From Diadema setosum (Eukaryota; Echinodermata; Echinoidea; Diadematoida; Diadematidae): 64,000 nucleotides of DNA. Below, piece after piece: positions 13,101 to 21,984 of the stretch. Each line of letters opens with the position of its first letter. Within the stretch, counting starts at the first letter, position 1. A model generated the notes under the pieces. It saw only the letters and a program-made list of their open reading frames with translations. It made no database searches and was not told the DNA's origin. The stretch covers positions 2,592,001 through 2,656,000 of the forward strand of contig CM067080.1 in the NCBI GenBank assembly GCA_033980235.1, read 5' to 3'. The position numbers and the translations under genes are program-made.

Positions 13101-16100
13101 CAGAATTTTGACCTTTGACTTCTTTGACCTTTGACCTTGATTTTTGACCTATATTGTACATTTTGCTACGAAATGCTACTCCTTCGCCATTTTTAACCCG
13201 ATTTCGATTCCGTTTGCTTTATATGATGGCACTAGTTGAGGGCTTCAAAACTCCTACACAGAATTTTGACCTTTGACTTCTTTGACCTTTGACCTTGATT
13301 TTTGACCTATATTGTGCATTTTGCTACAGAATGCTACTCCTTCGCCATTTCTAACCCAATTTCGATTCCGTTTGCTTGATGTGATAGCACTAGGTGAGGG
13401 CTTCAAAACTTCTACACAGAATTTTGACCTTTGTCTTCTTTGACCTTTGACCTTGATTTTTGACCTATATTGTACATTGGCTACAAAATGCTACTCCTTT
13501 GCCATTTCTAACCCAATTTCGATTCCATTTGCTTTATGTGATGGCACTAGGTGAGGGCTTCAAAACTTCTACACAGAATTTTGACCTTTGACTTCTTTGA
13601 CCTTTGACCTTGATTTTTGACCTATATTGCACATTTTGTTACAAAATGCTACTTCCGGCGGGGACATATGTTACGCACCGCGTAATTTCTACTTTTCCTT
13701 GTTGTATTTATTCTAGTATTGTGAATTTATACAATAATTGAAGCATCAGAGACAATTTTATTTGTGATTGCTTGGCTTTGAGGGTTGGTAAAAGACAGGG
13801 CATTAGAAACTTACTGCGCTTTCATGCTTATTCGCCTTTCCAACATGTAGAGGAAGAAGATCATATGCGATGCACATTCACCCCTCTTTATGATTCTGCA
13901 CATCTTCAAATCTCACCAATGTTTAGGCCAAGACCGGGCAGGCAAGCACCGTGGATGTCCTCAAGCTCTTCGAGGCCTTTGAGAACGAGACCGACTACAC
14001 AGTGTGGATGGAGATAGCCACCAACCTGGGCTTGATGGGAGTCCTACTGGCTGAGACGGACTGCAAACCTCACCTCCAAGGGTTCGTCAAACAGCTCTTC
14101 ACCAAGGTCTACAAGAAGATGGGCTGGGATATGGTGGAAAATGAAAGTAAGGAGTACAACAATGCTTGAGCTCTCTCTTGTTTCTGTCAGCCAGTACCAA
14201 TGATGTGATACTCAAAGGTCAAGTCCACCTTCATATACATGTGAATTGAGTGAATGGAGCAATATTAGCACAGCACATCAGTGAGGGTTTGAGGAAAATC
14301 AGACAATCCATTCAAAAGTTATGCATTTTTGAAGTTGTTGCGCATTCACTGTTGATTGAGAAGACTACTACAGTTTATGTTGTCACATGGGTGGAACGAT
14401 ATTTAAAAAAACGAAGAGAATTTCACAAAATTTCAGTTTTTGAAGAAAGCACACATTCCCTCGACTTGTCACTGACATAATGTTAAGGGCAATATTGTTT
14501 CCCCTGCCTTTTGAAAGAGGCAAGTCAAGTTCTCTTTTATTTGCAAGAAAAGTGAAAATATATTAAATTGTCTTTATATTTTCTTTATACCGTTGTACAC
14601 ATGTGACATCACATGCTGTAGTAGTCTTCTCATCTAGCGATTGCAGCACTGAAACTTCAAAAAGTCATGACTTTTGAACCGATTGTCTGATTTTCCTCAA
14701 ACTTTCACTGATGTGTTCTATTAACATGGCTGCATTCTCTCAATTCATATGTATATGAAGGGGGGACTTGTCCTTAAATTGACGTATATCAGTGAGTTCA
14801 CACTACCAAAGCTGGAGATTAACTGTGGCTTGGTCCCCTTTGGCCATTAAAGAATTGATGTCAACCACCACACTTCCAAAAAGGGCGTTCCTTTGGTGTA
14901 CAGATTAAGCACTTAAGATTCAACATGGATTGTTATGTTTGATTTATTTTGAGCCATAAAAATGCCAAGTTTGATAATATCAGAGAGAAGAAAACAGTTA
15001 GAATCAGACTCTTCATTATGTTGATAAATTTGCCAACATGAAAGCCAGGATATGTGCAGGATTGTGCACTCCTTTTTTACCAAAGATTTTACCTTACTTT
15101 ATAAAAAGTTCAGAATGACATGTAAAGGTATTACAGAGAATGAGTATAAGAGCATAATATTTAATGTTGATGATAATAATAATAGTGATGGTCTTCAGGT
15201 GTGAGTTTCTTCAATTTGTCTCCCTCTGCAAATGAAATCTGTTATGAAAACATTTGTTACGATTAGCAAACATGTCAGAACGGATCAGCAGTTGCGATTT
15301 TAACAAATTTCATTTGTGGAGGGAGACAAATTGAAGAAATTCACACCTGAACCTTCACCCCTCTGAATAATATAGATCTTGCTTTCATTTGTGACCGTGC
15401 ACCTCAAGACAAACAAAAAGTCGCAACCCTTGATTTTACGTAAGGACTCAAAACAGGTCAAATGGGTCAACCAAGTCAAATCATGAGTTTTTCATATTTT
15501 CTGAAAGAGCTGTCTTTCTTCTACAATATTCTTTAGTTTGGGATCATAACACGAATGGGAAAGAGTGTTTTTAGCAGTTTTTCTACAAGCCCTTTTTGGG
15601 GGGAGAGTATAGAATGGTCAGGTATGTATTAGAGGCCCCTTTTCATTTCTTGAAATCGTTTGTACACTCTTCACTTTCAATTCTAATAACTTTTGAGAGG
15701 ATTATGCTACTATGTTGTAAGTTGGCATTAATCATGGACAGAATGTGTTAGTAAAACATGCTCAATTTCAGCTTAATTTGATAATCCCTTCATTGTTGGT
15801 GCTCCAGTGGTTGACATCCTGTGTTTTGTCCCTTTCATCACACAGCTAGCATGGCTTGGTGAAAGCGCTTGAATAGACCCTGTACTTCAGTGCCTCTTTT
15901 CTCTCTTCACACATTTCTAGAATGTATGCTTTCGTTCCAGTGTTTAGGTAGGTTAGGGGAGTCCATTTGAATTGAGTAATACATCATTTTAAAGCTTAGA
16001 GTCTGCTCTTTCAGAATCTGCCCCTAACTAAAAATCCATGTCTGGCAACTTTTTGTTGGTTTTGTGATGCAGGGTCACATTTAGTAATCTTGTTTACCCA

Positions 16101-19100
16101 TGTGGCCTCTTCAGTGTTAAGAGTAGCACTGTTCGTCCGAGAAGTGTGCCATTATTATAGCAGACAGGTGCAATTTTTTACACCTGGGTCCAGAGGGACA
16201 TCTTGGTATTAGCATCTTGTTTAGGGATGCAAGCACTTGGCATGACTCAAACTTCGAACCTCTGTATCAAAGCTAAGAGTCTTGCTCACTGTACCACAGT
16301 ACCTCACCCTGTTCATACCTGTAATAGTCATTCTCACTCTTTTCTCAGTTCCATTACGATTTTTGAGCATGGGTTTTACATTTTTCTCTGCACATTGTTT
16401 TTCTGCCCTGTTTAGAGTCCCCTAAAACACAATACAACTTTCAGAGGTGGTGCTGTGCTTACCTGTGACACTTTGGTCTGCTAACAGACATGGCATAAAA
16501 CACAAGCATGGAGTGAGTCCGGAGTGTGTGACGATTAACTCTGAACAGGGATCTCTCTAATCCCCTGCAGGGTTTCCTCAGTTCTACTGCTCATTACAGC
16601 CGTGATCTGGCAAAACTATGCGTATCTCGATTGAAATGATTTCGAGATATTCATGTTTGAAGTTTAAATGCCTGCCGTTTTACACTAGAGTGATTTACAT
16701 AACTTGGAATTGTGTTCTATAACAAAAAGGAGTCTTTTATGTTTTACCATCTCAAAATACATGCTCATTGCCACATTTCAAGAAATTTTATAAAAGATAC
16801 ATAATTCTGATCATGAGAATCCCATAAATTGTATACAATCACGACACACGTGTACGGATCGGAACTTGAGATACATAGTTCTGCCAGCCGCTCAAGCTGC
16901 CTCAATGAAGGAGTACGATCAGGCAAAACTACGTAACTATAGCAGTTACCTGCTACGTATCTCAAGTTACGTAATTCTGCCAGCTCAGTGATGTCATTTT
17001 TACCCAAAATCCTTGATATTTGAGAATTTGATTTTAAAAATTTCACAGAGTTATAACATCTTATTTTAACATATTAAGCATGATGTTATGAAAAACTCAT
17101 TAAGTACTTCTTCCAAATCACGGCCAATTTACATCTGGCATGTCCTCTGGAGATTCTCCAGGTAAAGGGGACTCTAAACTGGTTGTAAGAACTTAGCAAA
17201 AGAAGCAGAAATAAGTAAGGAAATAAATGCTTTCACTCACCATGAATAGGACCCGTGCTAAACACTTAACATTATATCTTACCTCATACATGTCATGCTT
17301 GATTATCTCTTCATATTATCTGTGTTGCAGGTCACCTCAATGCCTTACTGCGGGCCCTGGCGATACGCGTCATGGGCCGAAGCGGGCACGGGCCCACTGT
17401 GGAGGAAGCGAGGAGACGCTTCAAGGCCCACCGTTCGGGCGGTGACCAGCTGCCCGCTGACCTCAGGAACGCTGTATACTTGACTGTTCTGACACATGGA
17501 GATGAAGACACTCTAAATGATATGATATCAGTGAGTTGTGGTTTATTGTAAAAACAAACATTTTCGCCTTATCATTTTCTTGCAGTTTGTTGCCGAAGAT
17601 AAATGTTGTTGTGTTTTTAGCTCACCTGAGCCAAAGGCTCAAGTGAGCTATTGCGATCGCCCTTCGTCCGGCGTCCGTCGTGCGTCGTGTGTCGTCCGTC
17701 GTGCGTAAGCTTTTTACATTTTCATCTTCTTCTTGAAAACCCCAAGACCGATTTTCATCAAACTTGGCAGGTAGCATCCCTAGGGGGTTAGGAACTCAAT
17801 TGTTAAAATGGGCACCATGCCCCACCCAGGGGGCCCCCAGGGGGGCCCAAACGCCCCAAAATTAAGGAATCTGTAAAAATCTTCTTCTCTAGAACCAGAA
17901 GTGATAGAGCTAAATTAATACTATGAGTTAGTACATTAGTTTCAAGTTTGTTCATGGCAAAATCAGGGGTGCCCCCCTTGGGACCCAGGGGAGGGGGGTG
18001 GGGAAGGGTCTAATGGGGCCTAAATTGTACATTTTCATCTTCTTCTTGAGAACCCCATGACCCATTTTCACCAAACTTGGCAGGTAGCATCCCTAGGGGG
18101 TTAGGAACTCAATTTTTTAAAATGGGCACCATGCCCCACCCAGAGGGCCCTCAGGGGGCCCAAACGCCCCAAAATTAAGGAATCCGTAAAAATCTTCTTC
18201 TCCAGAACCAGAAGTGATAGAGCTAAGTTAATACTATGAGTTTGTACATTGATGACTGTAGTTTCAAGTTTGTTCATGGCAGAATCAGGGGTGCCCCCCT
18301 TGGGACCCAGGGGAGGAGGGGTTCTTATGGGGCCTAAATTGTACATTTTTATCTTCTTCTTGAGAACCCCATGACCCATTTTCACCAAACTTGGCAGGTA
18401 GCATCCCTAGGGGGTTAGGATCTCAATTTCTTAAAATGGGCACCATACCCCACCCAGAGGGCCCCCAGGGGGGCCCCAAACCCCCAAAAATGAAGGAATC
18501 TTTAAAAATCTTCCCTAGAATCAGAAGTCATAGAGGTAAGATAATACTATGAGTGAGTACATTAATGACTGTATTTTCAAGTTTGTTCATAGGAGATCAA
18601 GGGGTGCCCCTCTTGCGGGTGGGGGGGGGGGGGGGGGGGTGTTGATTGGGAAGGTCCAAATGGGGACCTGAATTGTGCATTTTCATTTTCTTCCTGAAAA
18701 CCTCATGATGTATTTTCGTCAAACTTGGCAGGTAGCATCCCTGTGAATGATAGCTGTGAATAGCTGTGAATAATTTAGATTAGTGACTGCGTGAAAGGTG
18801 AACTTGCGATACTCAGGTGAGCGCTAGACCCGCGGGTCTCTTGTTTATTTAGGGATGGTCATGACAAGTGAGGAAACACCTCAAATAGCTCACTGCTGGT
18901 GGTAGAGGGTTTGGTAGCACAATGTGGTCTAAGTCATGACAGCAAATTCACTTATGCTAGGGAAGTAGCAAATGTGACAAAAATACAAATAACAGTTCTA
19001 CCCGTACAATATGCCATTCTGAGATCAAAGATCTAGAACGTAACAAGCACAAAATTGTTCACTGGTTTCATGTCCTGCAAACGCACTAGTTTCATGTTTG

Positions 19101-20401
19101 TGTTAAATGTGCTAAATTTCACACTAGGGCAATTTGCACTTGTACAGTATTGAGCTTTAATGCTATTTTGAGGAAGATGATAACATGAAGCTCTGAAAGT
19201 CATGTTTTAATGTGGAATCCCCAACATATTTGACCACACTGACCTTCAAACCAATTTTATCAAACACATTTATTTGACTGGCTTTCTAGTTCTTTCTTTC
19301 TCTCTCCCTCTCTCTCTCTCTCTCGTAAGTGGAGGAAATTGTATCTTATTTTAGAATGGCATATTGAAAGTGTGAAAAAAAAATCTAATCAGAAAAATTG
19401 ATAATTATTGACTGTATCAGGTCCTTTTGCTGGAAGGACACAGTTAAATCAAAGTTGTGACTTTTTCATGTTTTCATACAATCATGTACTTGTAGGACAC
19501 AACTGAATTAAAATCAATTTGAACTTGATCTGAATCTTTCTCAAACTGTCTCAAGCCTTCCTTGAAGTTCCAACACGGCCGTCAGATGGTAAAACGGTCT
19601 ATCTCGAAAATTGCTGTTCTGAGAAAAATTACTTTAAAGTTTAGAGGTTTGAGCTTTTTTAGGAGATGGGTATAATGCATTTTTAGCAATGGGACAAGAA
19701 GAAGCATATTAAACACTGATAACTGAAGAATTTTGTGCTTATTTGGGTTTTAATTATACAATAAATGAGATTTTTGTGCAGATAGACTATTTAACCATAG
19801 CACATGTATACACTCCCGCTACACATCATAAGATGGTAAAATGGTCTATCTTGTAGATAGACCACAAACACTATGTAAACTGGTCTAACTCGAAGATAGA
19901 CCATTTTACCATCTGACAGCGATGATTTAAAAAATCTCAGTTAAGAAGGTTATATGGTTTATGTAAAAGATAGCTCGTTTTACCTCCAAATGATATTTCC
20001 GACAATGGGCTAACTCAAAGATAGACTGTTTTACCATCAAATCTGAAGGAAAAATACAAAAAAGTACCAAGATAGCGGAAATTATCTCTAAAACAAGACA
20101 TGATGGGATTTTCTCGATAGCACCATTGGAAAGAGCACCCTCACATGTCCCGGAAAGTGAATTTACCTCAAAAGTCAAATTTTCGAGTCAGACCGTTTTA
20201 CCATCTGACGGCCGAACAATTGGTACTCCTGCCAGCACTTCAGTCTGAACAATATGATTGTAAGCCGTGCTTAATTTTCTCTTTCCTGAACAGTTTTATA
20301 AGGAGCAAGATCTTCAGGAGGAGAAGGATCGCATCCAGCGGTCTCTCGGGGTGATCCCGGACCCTGCCCTCATCCGCAAGGTGCTGGAGTTCTCAATGGG
20401 G
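325..20401 (+). CDS. NPEPPS: Puromycin-sensitive aminopeptidase, internal and C-terminal part, nine exons (incomplete at both ends)
   Basis: This is an M1-family zinc metallopeptidase that removes N-terminal residues from peptides; the vertebrate enzyme acts mainly in the cytosol. The exons join without gaps into about 448 residues. HEXXH is seen as HELAH in exon 1. The third zinc ligand, the Glu of WLNEGFA in exon 2, sits exactly 18 residues after the second His, as the family requires. Exon 3 carries the ISYCKG block whose Tyr corresponds to the transition-state Tyr of M1 enzymes. The block beginning WIEYLCVDHCFPEYD is typical of this subfamily rather than of ERAP or LNPEP. Exons 4-9 cover the beta domain and much of the C-terminal helical domain. 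The N-terminal domain and the GAMEN exopeptidase motif lie to the left of the window. The final part, about 130 residues by comparison with vertebrate proteins, was not found. Splice phases agree at all eight junctions and there is no internal stop, so the gene looks active. Confidence 0.93.
369..657. other. Intron sequence without recognised features
   Basis: AT-rich intron DNA between the HELAH exon and a piggyBac-like insertion. I see no ORF, repeat or motif here that I can name. Confidence 0.6.
662..1434 (-). mobile_element. piggyBac-like non-autonomous element, copy 1
   Basis: The ends are perfect 16-bp inverted repeats, CCCTAAAAAGACTGGG and its complement. They are flanked on both sides by TTAA (658-661 and 1435-1438). 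A TTAA target with CCC ends is the classical piggyBac signature. Long G and C runs lie just inside the ends. The 773-bp interior holds no transposase, so the element is non-autonomous. Its interior is recognisably similar to the element at 5858-6635 in reverse orientation, around the caccaaatttgtgacg stretch near 800. Confidence 0.85.
2090..2187. mobile_element. Short palindromic element, copy 1 of 4
   Basis: A ~98-bp sequence starting TTAACCTGTTGAGGACGAG and ending CCTCAGTGGGTTAA. The ends are imperfect inverted repeats and both carry TTAA. Related copies lie at 45429-45519, 53958-54042 and 56683-56775. It could be a tiny MITE using TTAA targets. Confidence 0.6.
2242..2406 (+). CDS. NPEPPS: NPEPPS exon with third zinc ligand
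   Basis: The exon has 55 whole codons, starting EWWTHLWLNEGFASW and ending NSHPIE. The acceptor is GATAG and the donor GTATGT. The Glu in LNEGFA is the third zinc ligand. The conserved Cys-Val-Asp-His-Cys-Phe-Pro-Glu-Tyr stretch is characteristic of puromycin-sensitive aminopeptidases. Confidence 0.92.
2590..2671. repeat. 39-bp tandem duplication
   Basis: Two near-identical adjacent copies containing attatgtgctgtatctct followed by tagattgtacact. A simple local duplication inside the intron. Confidence 0.8.
2849..3858 (-). repeat. GCCTCCGCC-type dispersed repeat, minus copy
   Basis: Starts atgcctccgccacgacgtg, with a (GTCC)n run at 2897-2930 and many gtcaaaggtcaa blocks, and ends near atggcggaggcatccagtcg and acatttctagt. 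The copy at 36500-37969 is the same family in the opposite orientation and is longer. The open frame at 2990-3469 is a by-product of this repeat; I see no reason to call it a gene. Confidence 0.8.
4010..4114 (+). CDS. NPEPPS: NPEPPS exon with catalytic tyrosine
   Basis: The exon has 35 codons, VPVGHPDEVDEIFDL through MLHDFIGDD. The acceptor is AAAAG and the donor GTATGT, followed by a CT-rich run. The Tyr in ISYCKG aligns with the Tyr that stabilises the transition state in M1 peptidases. Phase 0 on both sides. Confidence 0.92.
4294..4829 (-). repeat. TTACCTCCGCCAAGGGAGG repeat, copy 1 of 3
   Basis: Begins ctagaaaagcactctgagag and ends ctcccttggcggaggtaat, with an (AACT)n stretch at 4727-4762. 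Copies at 34095-34552 and 63199-63731 run in the opposite direction. The two ends carry a short imperfect inverted repeat (acctccaccaag / cttggcggaggt). Confidence 0.8.
4892..4955. repeat. 32-bp tandem duplication
   Basis: Two adjacent copies of a 32-bp unit containing tgtacagtgggaaatattca, differing at one base or so near the end. No function visible. Confidence 0.85.
5343..5577 (+). CDS. NPEPPS: NPEPPS exon, end of catalytic domain into beta domain
   Basis: The exon has 78 codons plus one base, starting AFRKGMNIYLTRHKYEN. It contains the family block TWTKQMGFPVLRV at the junction of the catalytic and beta domains. The acceptor is ATTCAG; the donor is GTTAGA, weaker than its neighbours but correct in phase. 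It is noticeably more GC-rich than the flanking introns. Confidence 0.92.
5858..6635 (+). mobile_element. piggyBac-like non-autonomous element, copy 2
   Basis: Perfect 16-bp terminal inverted repeats CCCTATTCTAACTGGG, flanked on both sides by TTAA (5854-5857, 6636-6639). The interior (778 bp) has poly-G just inside the left end and no transposase. Interior homology with copies 1 and 3 is clear, for example the repeated ttttattgttttgttaattt stretch. The terminal repeat differs from copy 1 mainly in its middle bases, so the two represent subfamilies. Confidence 0.88.
6916..7612 (+). mobile_element. piggyBac-like element, copy 3, right end missing
   Basis: The left end CCCTAGTTTAACTGGG is present after CTAA instead of TTAA. 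The interior closely follows the element at 5858-6635. The match stops in the ggggtcaatttgac block near 7612, with no right inverted repeat. A short duplicated piece containing gtgaaaaaagtcatgaaacg occurs at 7501-7545. It lies 276 bp from copy 2 in the same orientation. Confidence 0.75.
7934..8575. mobile_element. CGGCCGTCAG-ended element with internal repeats of the end motif, copy 1
   Basis: Inverted ends CGGCCGTCAGATGGTAAAAC and complement. The flanks are GGGT and TGGT, a likely 4-bp target duplication with one change. The end motif (agatggtaaaacggtctatc) recurs inside several times in both directions, for example around 8186-8215 and 8230-8276. No transposase frame. A second copy is at 19576-20214. 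Confidence 0.8.
8682..8844. mobile_element. Small inverted-repeat element (MITE-like)
   Basis: The left end agcgctgcacactggcactg and the right end ctagtgtgcagctct are inverted relative to each other. The word ggaccagta or ggtccga recurs inside on both strands. About 160 bp, no coding capacity. Confidence 0.55.
9120..9554. mobile_element. MITE with TACTGTATACGCTA ends
   Basis: The left end tactgtatacgctatg and the right end tagcgtatatagta are inverted repeats. Both flank tttcgcg or cgcgaaaat blocks. The style matches the shorter elements at 26831-27033, 49002-49198 and 59938-60143, which all have TACTGTA-like ends and Cg-cgaaaa interiors. Confidence 0.65.
10037..10104. repeat. (TTG)n microsatellite
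   Basis: About 22 uninterrupted TTG units. On the minus strand this yields a spurious poly-Asn open frame. Confidence 0.97.
10366..10499 (+). CDS. NPEPPS: NPEPPS exon, beta domain
   Basis: Two bases complete an Asp codon with the preceding exon, followed by 44 codons including GDFKWMVPISIATASKP and ending EGIK. The acceptor is GTGCAG and the donor GTGAGT. The W-M-V-P-I block aligns with the vertebrate QWMVPITIST region. The sequence after it is the least conserved part of the recovered protein. Confidence 0.88.
10697..11387 (+). mobile_element. TGTGACCGTG-ended element, copy 1
   Basis: Ends TGTGACC and GGTCACA are inverted repeats extending into gtgyacc / ggtgca. Both flanks carry TA. The 691-bp body has no ORF. 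Homologous copies are at 15390-16079, 40973-41490 (truncated) and 54406-55100 (inverted). TA flanks suggest a Tc1/mariner-like integration, but this is inference. Confidence 0.8.
11634..12019 (+). mobile_element. Long inverted-repeat element ending AAGGGNNTGTACAG, copy 1
   Basis: The left end aagggtgtgtacagttct and the right end ctgtacagtcccttt are inverted. Much of the body folds back: tcaaagagcatgc on the left pairs with gcatgctcttt-like sequence on the right. An inverted copy is at 57744-58142. Confidence 0.75.
12095..12229 (+). CDS. NPEPPS: NPEPPS exon, start of helical domain
   Basis: The exon has 45 codons, INPGTVGFYRVQYSSEM through LESDMFAL. The acceptor is TTCACAG and the donor GTGAGC. 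GTVGFYR and DRLGL are strongly conserved across the family. Phase 0 on both sides. A small inverted-repeat element begins only 22 bp after the exon end. Confidence 0.92.
12252..12447. mobile_element. MITE with CAGTGGAA ends and TA target duplication
   Basis: The left end cagtggaaactcactataac and the right end ttatatcgagttccattg are inverted repeats, flanked by TA on both sides (12250-12251, 12448-12449). The ends resemble pogo/Tigger-type elements of the Tc1/mariner group. It begins 22 bp after an aminopeptidase exon. Confidence 0.7.
12566..13686 (+). repeat. GTCCCCGCCGAACGAG repeat with 158-bp tandem core
   Basis: Starts gtccccgccgaacgagttcg, has a (GTCC)n/(GTGT)n run at 12617-12695, and ends ggcggggacatatgttacgc. 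The core is about five direct units of roughly 158 bp, each with gacctttgacttctttgacc and tgctactccttcgccatttc. Same architectural class as 2849-3858 and 17619-18846, but a different family. Confidence 0.85.
13927..14146 (+). CDS. NPEPPS: NPEPPS exon, helical domain
   Basis: The exon has 73 codons plus one base, starting AKTGQASTVDVLKLFEAF and ending MVENE with a split Ser codon. The acceptor is GTTTAG and the donor GTAAGG. The block NETDYTVWMEIATNLG matches the vertebrate region around NYTVWSDLSCNLG. Confidence 0.92.
14213..14777. mobile_element. Fold-back (hairpin) element, copy 1
   Basis: The left half (caaggtcaagtccacc-like start, near 14213) and the right half (ending ggacttgtcctt near 14775) are complementary over about 250 bp. 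Paired landmarks are agactactacag at 14350-14365 and ctgtagtagtct at 14618-14630. The whole element is one long imperfect palindrome. Family members are split at 30600-33552 and 54041-55420. Confidence 0.8.
15194..15351. mobile_element. Small fold-back MITE
   Basis: About 50-bp arms: ttcaggtgtgagtttcttca on the left and its near-complement ending tcacacctgaa on the right, around a ~55-bp centre. No ORF. Confidence 0.8.
15390..16079 (+). mobile_element. TGTGACCGTG-ended element, copy 2
   Basis: Full-length relative (690 bp) of the element at 10697-11387 in the same orientation, with ends TGTGACC and GGTCACA. The flanking TA is not preserved here. Confidence 0.8.
16231..16303 (-). repeat. Possible tRNA-derived SINE head (degenerate)
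   Basis: Read on the minus strand this has a tRNA-like order: ggtacagtgagcaag (A-box-like), an anticodon-arm-like region, then gaggttcgaagtt (B-box-like). The sequence to the left resembles a SINE body. No clean cloverleaf can be drawn. It could be chance. Confidence 0.35.
16440..17330. other. Intron without recognised elements
   Basis: Contains several tacgtaactat / gcagttacctgctacgtatc stretches near 16860-16990 that look mildly repetitive and palindromic. No gene, known repeat or RNA could be supported. Confidence 0.4.
17331..17530 (+). CDS. NPEPPS: NPEPPS exon, helical domain
   Basis: Two bases complete a Ser codon, then 66 codons follow: HLNALLRALAIRVMG, VEEARRRFKAH, ADLRNAVYLTVLTHGDE. 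The acceptor is GTTGCAG and the donor GTGAGT. EEARRRFK and ADLR-x2-VYLTVL are signature blocks of the family. It is one of the most GC-rich exons in the window. Confidence 0.92.
17619..18846 (+). repeat. GCTCACCTGAG repeat with ~290-bp tandem core
   Basis: Starts agctcacctgagccaaaggc, followed by a cgtccgtcgtgcgt run. It then has about four direct units, each holding caaacttggcaggtagcatc and a ccttgggacccagg block, and ends atactcaggtgagcgctagac then ggtctcttgttt. The ends form a short inverted repeat (ctcacctgag / actcaggtgag). Partial copies occur at 21468-21781 with 24290-24652, and at 29170-29775. Confidence 0.85.
19299..19325. repeat. (TC)n simple repeat
   Basis: Short run of TC dinucleotides with a few interruptions. 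Confidence 0.85.
19576..20214. mobile_element. CGGCCGTCAG-ended element with internal repeats of the end motif, copy 2
   Basis: 639 bp, nearly identical in layout to 7934-8575, with a perfect 4-bp target duplication AACA at 19572-19575 and 20215-20218. It carries repeated agatagaccattttaccatc-type words in both orientations. It lies directly upstream of the acceptor of the last aminopeptidase exon found. High similarity between copies suggests recent activity. Confidence 0.85.
20294..20401 (+). CDS. NPEPPS: NPEPPS exon, last one found in the window
   Basis: The exon has 36 codons, FYKEQDLQEEKDRIQRSLG through VLEFSMG. The acceptor is GAACAG and the donor GTGAGT. It matches the vertebrate segment QADMQEEKNRIERVLG and ends in the same helix. 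The following vertebrate block, beginning with the EEVRPQDTV region, was not found downstream. An inserted element ends 79 bp upstream, close to where a branch point would lie. Confidence 0.92.
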
Positions 20402-21300
20402 GTGAGTACTGGTACAACGGTGTCTTACTGTTCCGTTATGACTTGACCTCGATAGGCCTTAGCTCATTCCATCCTCAAAAGGACATCAATCCGCAACTTT
20501 CAAGCTCATGTGAGATCATTCATCATTATGTGGTCTGTCATGCATCATCTGTCATGCACTGTTCGTTGTGCTTTAAAGTGAAAACATCGTTTTGGTAAGG
20601 GTTTGAGAACCCGTCTGACACCATTTCATATTTGCTTGCAATATATCGAAAGAGTCTACAAAGAAACTTACCTGGCTGACGCGATTTGCTGGGATGATGA
20701 GTCGTTTTGGAGTATTTTGAGAAAAATAATAAAAGTCGGAAAACCAACTTTTATTCCAGAAGGATCCAGACTAACTCGGTCTTGGGGAAAACTCAACCCT
20801 ATTTCAGACAATTTACACACAGTTCATGATTGCCATATTCTACTGTATGATACCAAACGAGGCCTAACTGAACAGACAGGAAAGTGCGTGCTAATCCTGT
20901 ACAAATCAAATGGACAGCGCGCGGTCCTCAAGTCTATATGCACATCACCTCAACTGCTGAGACGCGCTGTATTTGAAGTTTTTGTTGTTGTTTATCAAGC
21001 GTCTTTGATCGTTTTTAGAGGTGCTTAATAGGCGCACACTAATTTTGCATGCGCGCCAGAGGTTTTTTGATGCGCGCATTGCAACAACTCGGACCATTAC
21101 TGCGAGTAGCCAGATCGCGAAGCGCTAGTTTATACAGGCCGCTCCCATAGTACAACACTGTACAATCCAGAGGGACAACCAATACAACTCAGCCCGCCGT
21201 CAAAGCGAGGCTGAGTTATCTCCGGGTCCGTGTTTAGCCTGACCCCGTTCGGGTAAGTTCTGAGACTGAATCTCTTTGGTTAATATTTCGCATTTTTGTC
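20402..21300. other. Unexplained stretch, GC-rich in its right half
   Basis: Contains an open frame of 141 codons at 20603-21028 without a recognisable domain. A CG-rich region at 21030-21250 carries tgcatgcgcgcc and gatgcgcgcattg. Promoter, repeat or gene remnant are all possible. No splice structure or homologue is evident. Confidence 0.3.
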
Positions 21301-21371
21301 GTTACCCATCGAATATCTTGGTATAACAGCGTTTGTCGTTAACCCATCGAATATCTTGGTATAACAGCGTT
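21301..21371. repeat. Tandem duplication of ~37 bp
   Basis: Two adjacent copies of a unit containing acccatcgaatatcttggta followed by taacagcgtt. Confidence 0.85.
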
Positions 21372-21467
21372 ATTCCGCACATTTCCTAGGCATACATTCA
21401 CATTTGGGAGCGAAATTTAACAACTTTTGCAGGCGTACCAGAACTATGTTTTGGCTTTAATAAACTT

Positions 21468-21781
21468 ATAACATTTTCATCTTCTTCTTAAAAAAAACTC
21501 AAGACAGATTTTCACCAAACTTGGCAGGGAGCATCCCTAGGGGATAAGAACTCAATTGTTCAAATCGGCACCATATGGCTCCCAAAATGCTCCAAATTAA
21601 AGAATCTTAAATAAAATCTTAAATAAAATCTTCTTTAGACCTTTCACGTTTTCATCTTCTTGAAATTGCATATATGGTCAAATTTGTTACCAAACTTGGC
21701 AACTTTTAACAGAATACCATATTGATAAAAATACTTCCCCATACCCCTTTGGACCCCACAACCTGTTAATTAAAAAAAATT
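21468..21781 (+). repeat. Left fragment of a GCTCACCTGAG-family repeat
   Basis: Holds the family landmarks attttcatcttcttctt and ttggcagggagcatcccta. Continues, after the tRNA-like array, at 24290-24652. The array therefore seems to sit inside this repeat. Confidence 0.65.
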
Positions 21782-21912
21782 CAATTCATGATTTTCTTCC
21801 GTCGAGATGTTTTCATTGCAACTGATTGACAAATTGCCCTACATCGACGTAAATAAGCACTGAATTGATCAGTGTTTTAGTAGTAGCCATGATTAAAAAT
21901 CATGGGCGTACA

Positions 21913-21984
21913 TACTCGAGCAGGATTCGAACCTACGACCTCCTGATCACCGGACAGGCGTCATCTCCACTAGACCACCGAGCT
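21913..21984 (-). tRNA. tRNA-like sequence, inverted unit
   Basis: Reverse-oriented member of the nine. It has the same A box TGGTCTAGTGG and B box GGTTCGAATCC as the others. See the first + strand copy for the cloverleaf analysis. Confidence 0.55.

Noticed and set aside
17227..17445. Open frames overlapping the exon at 17331-17530 in other frames
   Set aside because: Only the frame continuing EEARRRFK and VYLTVL matches the aminopeptidase and joins in phase with neighbours.
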